A stretch of 15,077 nucleotides of DNA, taken from NCBI GenBank assembly GCA_023436605.1, contig JAEZIQ010000103.1:1-15077 (forward strand), in the 5' to 3' direction. Under the pieces are notes generated by a model. The model made no database searches, had not been told where the DNA came from, and saw nothing but the letters and a program-made list of their open reading frames with translations. The position numbers and the translations under genes were made by a program. The stretch is from Actinomycetes bacterium. GTDB taxonomy: Bacteria; Actinomycetota; Thermoleophilia; Solirubrobacterales; 70-9. Positions within the stretch are counted from its first letter, which is position 1. Each line of letters opens with the position of its first letter. Shown here in pieces: positions 6,324 to 12,372 of the stretch.

Positions 6324-7381
6324 GCGCCGCCCTCGCCCTGACCATTTCGCTCTTCCTCTTGATTGGCAACGCTTTCTTCGTCGGTGCCGAATTCGCTCTG
6401 ATCTCGGCTCGCCGATCGGTGATCGAACCCCGGGCGGAGGAGGGGCACTGGGCGGCCCGGATCACGCTCCGGGCGATGGAGCGGGTCTCGCTGATGATGG
6501 CCGGCGCCCAGCTCGGGATCACTCTCTGCACGCTGGGCCTCGGTGCCCTGGCGGAACCGGCGATCGCCCACGCACTGGAGGGACCGTTTGAGGATCTCGG
6601 CGTTCCCCACTCGCTGATTCACCCGGCCGCGATCGCGGTCGCCCTCTTCTTCGTCGGCGGTCTCCATGTGGTGCTCGGGGAAATGGTCCCCAAGAACATC
6701 GCCCTCGCCGGTCCGGACCGCTCGGCTCTCTTCCTCGCTCCGCCGATGGCCGCCGTGGTAAAGGTGCTCCACCCGGTCATCTGGCTCCTCAACAAGAGCG
6801 CCAACGGCGTCCTCCGGATGCTCGGTGTCACCCCTTCGGACGAGGTGACGAGCGCCTTCACCCGCGACGAAGTCGCGGGACTGGTCGAAGAGTCCCGACG
6901 GGAGGGAATGCTGGACGCTGACGAGAGCCGGCTCCTGACCGGTGCCCTCAGTTTCGAGGAACGCGACGCCAGCGCGGTGCTGCTGCCGATGGAAACGATG
7001 GTCACCCTGCCGATCACCGTGACCCCGGCCGAGGTCGAGGAGACTGCCGGCCGCACCGGCTTCTCCCGCTTCCCGGTCACCCGAGACGGCGAGATGATCG
7101 GCTACCTTCACATGAAAGACGCGCTCGAGGTCAAGGACAAGCACCGCAACCGCCCGATCGCCGAGTCCTGGGTGCGGCCGCTGCCGACGGTCAGGCTGAC
7201 CGACCCGCTCCGTGAGGTTCTCGCAGCGATGCAGGGTTCGGGCGCGCACCTTGCCCGGGTCGTGGTCAGGGGTGGCCGCGGGCGCAGCAAGACGGTCGGG
7301 GTGGTCGCCCTCGAAGACGTGCTCGAGGAGCTGATCGGGGAAGTCAGAGATGCGGCCCAGCAGATCGAGTCGTCGAACTGA
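6320..7381 (+). CDS. CNNM/CorC-type membrane protein without the CorC_HlyC domain
   Basis: The 353-aa paralogue of the preceding gene begins at an ATGA overlap with it. The DUF21 domain covers about 1-190 and carries the matching GEMVPKNIA (120-128). The CBS pair is at about 221-275 and 285-345, ending VALEDVLEELIGEV (329-342). The protein stops about ten residues later, so the CorC_HlyC domain of its partner is absent. A long/short tandem pair of this kind is known in actinobacteria, for example Rv1842c and Rv1841c of Mycobacterium tuberculosis. Because CNNM proteins act as dimers, the two may form a heterodimer; that is inference. The second CBS motif carries a basic insert, RGGRGRSK (317-324), in place of the acidic DEFG-type turn of its partner. 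Confidence 0.92.
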   Translation: MSAALALTISLFLLIGNAFFVGAEFALISARRSVIEPRAEEGHWAARITLRAMERVSLMMAGAQLGITLCTLGLGALAEPAIAHALEGPFEDLGVPHSLIHPAAIAVALFFVGGLHVVLGEMVPKNIALAGPDRSALFLAPPMAAVVKVLHPVIWLLNKSANGVLRMLGVTPSDEVTSAFTRDEVAGLVEESRREGMLDADESRLLTGALSFEERDASAVLLPMETMVTLPITVTPAEVEETAGRTGFSRFPVTRDGEMIGYLHMKDALEVKDKHRNRPIAESWVRPLPTVRLTDPLREVLAAMQGSGAHLARVVVRGGRGRSKTVGVVALEDVLEELIGEVRDAAQQIESSN

Positions 7382-7395
7382 CCGCGGTTTCCTTC

Positions 7396-7401
7396 TAGGA
7401 T
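7396..7401 (+). promoter_or_regulatory. -10 element for the NTF2-like gene (leaderless start)
   Basis: TAGGAT is a good actinobacterial -10 hexamer. Only 6 nt separate it from the ATG at 7408, and no Shine-Dalgarno sequence is present, so the mRNA very likely starts at the ATG. A weak TCGAAC (7373-7378) lies 17 bp upstream. This makes the following genes a transcription unit separate from the CNNM pair, which ends 26 nt earlier. Confidence 0.55.
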
Positions 7402-7407
7402 CGCTCC

Positions 7408-7866
7408 ATGAGCACCAATGACGATGTGATCGTCCGGTTCTACGAGGCCTTCGCGGCCGGAGACGCCGACACGATGGCATCCTGCTACCACGAAAAGGTC
7501 CACTTCCATGACCCGGTCTTTCAGGATCTGCACGGGCCCGAGGTGATGAAGATGTGGCGTACCCTGCTCGGTCGCTCCGATGATCTGGCGATCACCCTCG
7601 GCAACCATCAGGCCGACGGAAGCAAAGGATCCGCTCACTGGTCCGCGGTTTACACCTTCAGTCAGACCGGTCGCGTCGTCCACAACGAGATCGACGCCGC
7701 CTTCCGGTTCGAGGACGGGTTGATCATCGACCACGTCGACAGCTTCGACTTCTGGAAATGGACCCGTATGGCACTCGGCCTGCCCGGCACCCTGCTGGGC
7801 TGGAGCCCGATCGTCCAGGGCAAGATCCGCAAGCAGTCGGCCCTCCTCCTGGCCGGCGCCGATTGA
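7408..7866 (+). CDS. NTF2-like / SnoaL-like domain protein
   Basis: The 152-aa protein has the cone-shaped NTF2-like fold signature: an N-terminal helix VIVRFYEAFAAGDADTMASCY (7-27), HFHDPVF (32-38), a central HWSAVYTFSQTGR (77-89), then VHNEIDAAFRFEDGLIIDHVDSFDFWKW (91-118). The C-terminal segment ALGLPGTLLGWSP (122-134) typifies one bacterial nuclear transport factor 2 family. Members include ketosteroid isomerases and polyketide cyclases, but most are uncharacterised and no catalytic assignment can be made. The protein is cytosolic, with no signal peptide. Its leaderless start fits the -10 at 7396. The GNAT start follows 7 nt after its stop, with the GNAT ribosome-binding site overlapping the stop codon, so the two are probably coupled. 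Confidence 0.85.
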   Translation: MSTNDDVIVRFYEAFAAGDADTMASCYHEKVHFHDPVFQDLHGPEVMKMWRTLLGRSDDLAITLGNHQADGSKGSAHWSAVYTFSQTGRVVHNEIDAAFRFEDGLIIDHVDSFDFWKWTRMALGLPGTLLGWSPIVQGKIRKQSALLLAGAD

Positions 7867-7873
7867 GGTCCGG

Positions 7874-8392
7874 GTGGTCGGCTCGAGCGAGGCGGTTACC
7901 GACAACCTGCTCTGTCTGCGTCCCGGCGTCACAACCGTCGATGATTACGAGCAGCTTTTTCTGGATCCGGACGTCGGCTGCTGGATCCGTCCCGAGCCGC
8001 TGGCCCCGTTCAGTCGCGCCGACCTTGAGCGGATGGCGAGCCGGGATCGTGCCCACTGGGACGCGCACGGGTTCGGACCCTGGGCGGTGCGGGAGCGGGA
8101 GGGAGGAGCCTTCGTCGGCCGGGGCGGGCTTGCCTGGGCCATGGTCGACGGCAAGCGGGAGGTTGAACTGCCCTGGGCCGTTATGCCGTCAAAGCAGGGG
8201 CGGGGTTACGCAACCGAGATGGCCAGCGCAGCGATTGTCACCGCCCGCGATGCGGGCCTCGAGCGCCTCGTCTCGCTGACCCTGCCGCACAACCTCGCTT
8301 CCCGCCGGGTCATGGAAAAGATCGGTCTCAGCTTCGCCGGCGAGATACAGCACGCCAGCCTCCCGCACGTCCTCTACGAACTCGAACTCTGA
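7874..8392 (+). CDS. GNAT family N-acetyltransferase
   Basis: The 172-aa protein shows the GNAT fold in its second half: VELPWAVMPSKQGRGYATEMA (97-117), with the acetyl-CoA pyrophosphate loop QGRGYA (108-113), then SLTLPHNLASRRVMEKIGLSFAGEI (134-158). This arrangement matches RimJ/RimL-like acetyltransferases that modify N-terminal amines of proteins or small molecules. The acceptor is unknown. The GTG at 7874 is the only start close to the upstream in-frame stop and has a GAGG (7865-7868) 5 nt before it. That site overlaps the TGA of the NTF2-like gene, so expression is probably linked. Confidence 0.85.
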   Translation: MVGSSEAVTDNLLCLRPGVTTVDDYEQLFLDPDVGCWIRPEPLAPFSRADLERMASRDRAHWDAHGFGPWAVREREGGAFVGRGGLAWAMVDGKREVELPWAVMPSKQGRGYATEMASAAIVTARDAGLERLVSLTLPHNLASRRVMEKIGLSFAGEIQHASLPHVLYELEL

Positions 8393-8409
8393 ATCCGCCA
8401 AAACCCATC

Positions 8410-8452
8410 GAGATGCGGATTTTCAGGGATTATCACTGATTTTTCGCATCTC
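8410..8452. repeat. Inverted repeat enclosing three 10-bp-phased direct repeats
   Basis: GAGATGCG (8410-8417) is exactly complementary to CGCATCTC (8445-8452). Between the arms three units start exactly 10 bp apart: GATTTTCAGG (8418), GATTATCACT (8428) and GATTTTTCGC (8438). The block is AT-rich in a GC-rich setting. It lies in the 110-bp spacer between the GNAT gene and the small membrane protein. No T-run follows the right arm, so it is not a classical terminator; phased protein-binding sites seem more likely. I see nothing else in 8393-8502. Confidence 0.5.
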
Positions 8453-8502
8453 ACCCTGCGCCCGGTTGGTTTCCCGCGCGAGATCCCGGGTACCTGTCGC
8501 AT

Positions 8503-8652
8503 ATGCCACTAGCACTACTGCTCATAGTCATTGGAATAGTCCTGGCCATCCTCGTTCACTGGGGCCTGGGACTTGCCTGCATCCTGATCGGTCTGGTGCT
8601 GCTCATCTGGCCGGCGGTTACGGGGAAACGAAGTAGTGGCTCGAGGGTCTGA
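8503..8652 (+). CDS. Small two-helix membrane protein, 49 residues
   Basis: The ATG at 8503 opens a 49-codon frame: MPLALLLIVIGIVLAILVHW, then GLGLACILIGLVLLIWPAVT and a basic tail GKRSSGSRV. Two hydrophobic stretches (about 2-18 and 21-38) joined by a short HWG turn predict a hairpin in the cytoplasmic membrane. The positive tail predicts a cytosolic C terminus. There is no clear Shine-Dalgarno sequence and no good -10 box at leaderless distance, which weakens the call. It is supported by its strongly hydrophobic two-helix pattern and by the strong hairpin just downstream. Small actinobacterial membrane proteins of this form exist; I know of no assigned function. Confidence 0.65.
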   Translation: MPLALLLIVIGIVLAILVHWGLGLACILIGLVLLIWPAVTGKRSSGSRV

Positions 8653-8682
8653 CGAACGTTCAGGCACACAGCCAACTTGACC

Positions 8683-8710
8683 GAAGGGCCCCGGGAAACC
8701 GGGGCCCTTC
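8683..8710. terminator. Strong hairpin terminator between convergent genes
   Basis: The arms GAAGGGCCCCGG (8683-8694) and CCGGGGCCCTTC (8699-8710) form a perfect 12-bp stem closed by a GAAA loop. It lies 30 nt after the stop of the small membrane protein and 50 nt beyond the stop of the convergent yggS gene. It could stop transcription from both sides. The following sequence (ACGTTTATCC) has only a weak T-run, as is common for terminators of GC-rich actinobacteria. Confidence 0.75.
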
Positions 8711-8760
8711 ACGTTTATCCACCGGGAGATTGAATCTGTCGGCAAATAGCGCGGATATCT

Positions 8761-9477
8761 TCAACCTGTCGGAGATTCAGACGGTCGGGAGCCGAAGATC
8801 GCGCTGCCGACCCGGACGATTGTCGACCCTTCCTCGATCGCGACCTCGAGATCCCCGGTCATGCCCATCGAGAGTTCTTTCATTTCGACCCCTTCGATCG
8901 CCTGCTCCCGGATTCGCCCGGCGACCTGGCGGAGACTGGCCAGCGAGGGCCGGGCGACTTCGGGCTCGGCGTTCAGGCCGATTGTCATGAGACCACGAAT
9001 CTTCAAAGCATCGAAACTGGCGATCGTGCGGATGAACGGCTCGACCTCGTCCGGGTCGAGTCCGGCCTTGGTCTGCTCGCCGGAGGTGTTGACCTGGATC
9101 AGGACCTCGCGTGTCTCCCCGTCGCGATCGAGTCGGTTCTGCAGCTTGCGGGCGAGCGAGAGCCGATCGAGAGTCTGGATGCAGCTCACGTACGGAACCA
9201 GGGCGTTGATCTTGTTCGACTGCAGGTGGCCGATGAAGTGGCGCTCGTAGTCGAGGTCAGCGAGGGCCTCGAACTTCGGCCTCACTTCCTGGACCCGGTT
9301 CTCCGCGACCAGCTTCTCACCGGCCTCGATCGCGACCCTGATTCGCTCCGGCTCGACCGTCTTGGTGGCGAGCAGCAGCCGCACCGAGTCCGGATCGCGG
9401 CCGGACCGCTCACAGGCGGCGGCCATTCGTTCCCGCACCTGGGCGATGTTCGCCCGGATGAGCTCCGCGTCGGTCAA
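8761..9477 (-). CDS. yggS: YggS/PLPBP-family pyridoxal phosphate homeostasis protein
   Basis: The 238-aa protein is a full-length member of the PLP-binding YggS/PROSC family. This single-domain fold-type III barrel buffers pyridoxal 5'-phosphate in the cytosol and has no known catalytic activity. Landmarks are LLATKTV, with Lys39 as the Schiff-base lysine, AENRVQE (58-64), HFIGHLQSNK (80-89), QVNTSGEQTKAG, then LSMGMTGDLEVAIEEGST and VRVGSAIFG near the C terminus, which bind the phosphate. The start is TTG at 9477, with GGAG 5 nt upstream. Its TTGA overlaps the stop of the GH15 gene, so translation is coupled. In many actinobacteria the homologue lies beside ftsZ; here it follows a carbohydrate enzyme. 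Confidence 0.93.
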   Translation of the reverse strand: MTDAELIRANIAQVRERMAAACERSGRDPDSVRLLLATKTVEPERIRVAIEAGEKLVAENRVQEVRPKFEALADLDYERHFIGHLQSNKINALVPYVSCIQTLDRLSLARKLQNRLDRDGETREVLIQVNTSGEQTKAGLDPDEVEPFIRTIASFDALKIRGLMTIGLNAEPEVARPSLASLRQVAGRIREQAIEGVEMKELSMGMTGDLEVAIEEGSTIVRVGSAIFGSRPSESPTG

Positions 9478-11375
9478 TTCTGCTCCATCATTTCCGAGAA
9501 GACCGCAGTCTTGGTGCCGGGCGCGGTCTCCTCCCGGCGCTCGTCGGCGATCACGTGCGAGACCGCGTTGATCAGGGCGAGGTGGGTGAAGGCCTGGGGA
9601 AAGTTGCCGAGGTGCCGGTTGCTTGACGCCTCGAGCTCTTCGGCGTAGAGATTCAGGTCGCTCGCAGCGCCCAGCAGGCGTTCGCAGAGTTTCCTGGCTG
9701 CGGCAGCTTCGCCGATCTCCGAAAGCGCGGAGACCATCCAGAAGGAGCAGATCAGGAAGGTGCCCTCCTCGCCGTGGAGTCCGTCGTCGGTCTCGTCGGT
9801 GATGTAGCGGAGGATCAGGCCGCGATCATCGAGGCCGTCGCGAATCGCCAAAACGGTGTCCCGAATCCGCGGGTCGTCCGGCGGCAGGAACCGCACCAGA
9901 GGCATCAGAAGCACAGAGGCATCAAGGGCGTAGGTGTCGTAATGCTGCCGGAAGACCCCGTCCTTCATGCCCTTCTCGATGATCTCGGCCTTGATTTCTT
10001 CGGCCTTCTCCTTCAGCTGGTCGGCGAAGTCCTGGCGACCGAACTCAGCCGCCAGACGGGCGCCACGATCAACGGCGACCCAGATCATCAGCTTCGACGA
10101 GACGTAGTGCTGAGGCTCGCCGCGGGCTTCCCAGATTCCCTGGTCCGGCTTGGGCCAGGCTTCGAGGGCGTTCACGACCAGGTTCCTGACCAGCTCCCGG
10201 GTCTGGTCGTTGATCGCCTCGACGCCGAGAGCCTTTCGTTGAACGTAGATCGCGTCAAGCAGCGCGCCCCAGACGTCGTTCTGTCTCTGGTCGTAGGCGC
10301 CGTTTCCGATCCGGACCGGTTTCGCACCGCCGTAGCCGGACAGGTGGTCGAGTGTCTGCTCGGTCAGGTCGTGCTCACCGCCGATCCCGTACATGATCTG
10401 GAGGTCGCCATCCGATTCGAGCGCACGATCCCGGACGAAATTCAGGAACTGCCGCGCCTCCTGCTCGTAGCCGAGCGAGTGAAGCGACCAAAGGGCGAAA
10501 GTCGAGTCCCGTATCCACGAGTAGCGGTAGTCCCAGTTGCGCTCGCCACCCGGCGTCTCCGGCAGCGAAGTGGTCGCGGCGGCCAGCATCGCGCCGGTCG
10601 GGGTGTAGGTGAGGCCCTTGAGGACCAGGGCCGACCGCTGGAGGTGAATACGCCAGGGGTGATCCGGAAATTTCCCCTGGCCCAGCCATTCCCGCCAGAG
10701 GTCGCGGGATGCCTCGATCTTCTCCTTCGCCTCGGGGTAGCTGCGGGGGTGAGGCCCGATCCCGTCGCCCCAACTCAGGCAGACGAAGGCGCTGTCGCCT
10801 TCCTTCATCTTGAGGCGGCCGGTAGCACGGCCCTGTTCCAGGCTCAGGTTCAGATCGGTAGCCAGGCCGAGCCTTTCACCGCCGCCTTCTGCGATCGCCT
10901 CGCCGAGACCCTGATCGGACCAGACTGCGGCTTCCGCGCCGTAATTGAAGCGGGGTTCGCAGACCATCTCCACTTCGGCTTCGCCGTCGATGCAGGTGAC
11001 GAGACGAACAAGGCAATTATCGGCCTCATGGCCGCTGATCAGCTCGCGCGGGCCGCCCTGCTCGGCCCAGGATGAGATCGAGAGGGCATCACGAACGACC
11101 AGCCATCCGGTCTCGGTCGACCAGGTGGTTTCGATGACCAGGGTTCCCGGCTCATAGCGGCGACTGAGCGGAGCCGACTCGTCGTACGGACCGAAGCGAA
11201 AATGGCCGGCGGTGCGGTCGAGGATCGAGCCGAAAACGCTGGGCGAGTCAAAACGCGGGGCGCAGAACCACTCGACCGAGCCGTCCGGAGCGATGAGTGC
11301 CGAGGTGTGGCAGTCGGAGAGGAAGCCGTAGCTCCCGATTGCGGGAAAGTGGTTGGCACCGGCTCCTTGACTCAT
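9474..11375 (-). CDS. Glycoside hydrolase family 15 (glucoamylase/trehalase-type) enzyme
   Basis: From the preferred ATG at 11375 the protein has 633 aa. An upstream in-frame GTG at 11459 would add 28 residues and run through the divergent promoter. The N-terminal beta domain opens PAIGSYGFLSDCHTSALIAPDGSVEWFC (about 11-38), typical of trehalase-like GH15 proteins. The (alpha/alpha)6 catalytic domain contains NWDYRYSWIRD (280-290), GIWEARGE with the acid Glu416, and EEGTF with the presumed base Glu537. The enzyme is cytosolic, with no signal peptide. Mycobacterial homologues such as Rv2402 have been described as trehalases; others act on alpha-glucans, so the substrate is uncertain. The -10 TAGGTT lies 7 nt before the ATG, suggesting a leaderless mRNA. 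yggS follows by TTGA overlap. Confidence 0.9.
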   Translation of the reverse strand: MSQGAGANHFPAIGSYGFLSDCHTSALIAPDGSVEWFCAPRFDSPSVFGSILDRTAGHFRFGPYDESAPLSRRYEPGTLVIETTWSTETGWLVVRDALSISSWAEQGGPRELISGHEADNCLVRLVTCIDGEAEVEMVCEPRFNYGAEAAVWSDQGLGEAIAEGGGERLGLATDLNLSLEQGRATGRLKMKEGDSAFVCLSWGDGIGPHPRSYPEAKEKIEASRDLWREWLGQGKFPDHPWRIHLQRSALVLKGLTYTPTGAMLAAATTSLPETPGGERNWDYRYSWIRDSTFALWSLHSLGYEQEARQFLNFVRDRALESDGDLQIMYGIGGEHDLTEQTLDHLSGYGGAKPVRIGNGAYDQRQNDVWGALLDAIYVQRKALGVEAINDQTRELVRNLVVNALEAWPKPDQGIWEARGEPQHYVSSKLMIWVAVDRGARLAAEFGRQDFADQLKEKAEEIKAEIIEKGMKDGVFRQHYDTYALDASVLLMPLVRFLPPDDPRIRDTVLAIRDGLDDRGLILRYITDETDDGLHGEEGTFLICSFWMVSALSEIGEAAAARKLCERLLGAASDLNLYAEELEASSNRHLGNFPQAFTHLALINAVSHVIADERREETAPGTKTAVFSEMMEQN

Positions 11376-11382
11376 CGCGGTG

Positions 11383-11388
11383 AACCTA
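11383..11388 (-). promoter_or_regulatory. -10 element for the GH15-yggS unit (leaderless)
   Basis: On the minus strand TAGGTT ends 7 nt before the ATG at 11375, with no ribosome-binding site between them. The hexamer fits the TAnnnT pattern, and the distance places the transcription start at the start codon. This is the main reason to prefer the ATG at 11375 over the longer frame. Confidence 0.5.
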
Positions 11389-11404
11389 CCAGCGCCGATG
11401 GCGG

Positions 11405-11419
11405 GGATCCGCGGGATCC
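11405..11419. promoter_or_regulatory. Imperfect 15-bp palindrome between divergent promoters
   Basis: GGATCCGCGGGATCC is two GGATCC halves around GCG, with six of seven symmetric pairs matching. Its centre (11412) lies almost midway between the two -10 boxes, and it covers the -35 region of both (about 11406-11411). One bound regulator could therefore control both directions. Confidence 0.4.
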
Positions 11420-11428
11420 TTCCGTCGG

Positions 11429-11434
11429 TACGCT
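11429..11434 (+). promoter_or_regulatory. -10 element for the ctaG operon (leaderless or short leader)
   Basis: TACGCT fits TAnnnT and ends 8 nt before the GTG at 11443. A GGAAGG lies at 11435-11440 but only 2 nt from the GTG, too close for a normal ribosome-binding site. A leaderless mRNA is the simpler reading. Confidence 0.4.
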
Positions 11435-11442
11435 GGAAGGCC

Positions 11443-12372
11443 GTGTATCTGCTTCCCACAGCCCCGATTGCCGAGCTCAGTCCGGCCGTCGTGGCGATGC
11501 TGGAACTGATTCCGTTGACGGCGGCGGTGGTGCTCTACTGGCACCGTGCCATGACTCTTTCCTGGGCCGGACGTCCGGTTCCGGTCTGGCGTCAGGTCTC
11601 TTTCGGCTTCGGACTTTTCCTCGCCTGCTTCGTGCTTTTCAGTCCCTGGGGCTATCTCGCGGAGGAGCTTGTAATCGCCCACATGGTCGAGCACTTGATC
11701 ATCGGAGACCTGGCCAGTCTTTTCATCGTGCTCGGACTGACCCGGTCGATGCTCCAGCCGATCCTCGCGATCAAGTTCTTCGACCGGCTCCAGATCCTCG
11801 CCAATCCGTTTGTGGCTCTGCCACTTTGGGCGATCAACCTCTTCTTCTGGCACATCCCGGCGATGTACGACGCGGCCTACGGCGGAGCCCTGCTTCACGG
11901 ACTCGAGCACGGCTTGTTCCTGATGTTCGGCTGCCTGATCTGGATGCCGGTCTTCGGGCCGTTGCCGACCCCGACCTGGTTCGGACCAGGCTGGAAGGTC
12001 GTCTACGTGGTGATCGTCCGATTTATCGCCGCGATCCTCGGCAACATCCTGATGTGGACCCAGTTCACGCTCTACAACAACTACGACGAAGGTCACGTCA
12101 AGTGGGGTATCACGGCGATCCAGGACCAGAGCACGGCCGGCGTGATCATGATGGTCGAAGGGACATTCCTGATCCTCGGCATCCTTGCCTGGACCTTCTT
12201 CGAGGCGGCGAAGCAGTCGACCCAGAAACAGGACCTGATGGATCTCGCGCTGGATCGCGGGGTGGACATCGACGAAGCCCGGATCGAACGCGCAGTCAAG
12301 GCCGGGCACGCGGATCTGCTCGAAAAGCGGATTCTGGCCGGGGACGGAGGTGGAGATGTCAACGCTCAGTAG
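11443..12372 (+). CDS. ctaG: CtaG-type cytochrome c oxidase assembly protein
   Basis: With the GTG start at 11443 the protein has 309 aa. A GTG at 11380 would add 21 residues and overlap the divergent promoter. It is polytopic, with about seven hydrophobic segments. The caa3-type CtaG pattern is clear: AHMVEHLIIGD with His80 and His84, NPFVALPLWAINLFFWHIPAMYD with His137, LLHGLEHGLFLMFGCLIW with His152 and His156, and IQDQSTAGVIMM around Asp228. The family helps assemble caa3-type haem-copper oxidase, probably through copper delivery; His-rich membrane positions suit that. About 45 charged C-terminal residues follow the last helix. No oxidase subunit genes are in the window. Its last 17 nt overlap the next gene. 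Confidence 0.88.
   Translation: MYLLPTAPIAELSPAVVAMLELIPLTAAVVLYWHRAMTLSWAGRPVPVWRQVSFGFGLFLACFVLFSPWGYLAEELVIAHMVEHLIIGDLASLFIVLGLTRSMLQPILAIKFFDRLQILANPFVALPLWAINLFFWHIPAMYDAAYGGALLHGLEHGLFLMFGCLIWMPVFGPLPTPTWFGPGWKVVYVVIVRFIAAILGNILMWTQFTLYNNYDEGHVKWGITAIQDQSTAGVIMMVEGTFLILGILAWTFFEAAKQSTQKQDLMDLALDRGVDIDEARIERAVKAGHADLLEKRILAGDGGGDVNAQ

Noticed and set aside
6119..7480. 453-codon open frame on the minus strand
   Set aside because: It lies opposite the two CNNM genes, has no domain-like pattern, and is rich in Arg, Gly, Asp and His as expected for antisense frames in GC-rich DNA.
8410..8452. Inverted repeat considered as a Rho-independent terminator for the GNAT gene
   Set aside because: The arms are only 8 bp with a 27-nt inner region and no T-run follows; the hairpin at 8683-8710 is a much better terminator.
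8715..8723. TTATCCACC, one mismatch from a DnaA box
   Set aside because: It is a single copy without other boxes, AT-rich unwinding region or dnaA/dnaN neighbours, so it is no evidence for an origin.
9774..11075. 433-codon open frame on the plus strand
   Set aside because: It lies entirely opposite the well-supported GH15 gene and shows no recognisable fold or start signal.
11405..11419. Two GGATCC sites considered as a cloning artefact
   Set aside because: The surrounding sequence is continuous native intergenic DNA with promoter elements on both sides and no vector-like sequence.
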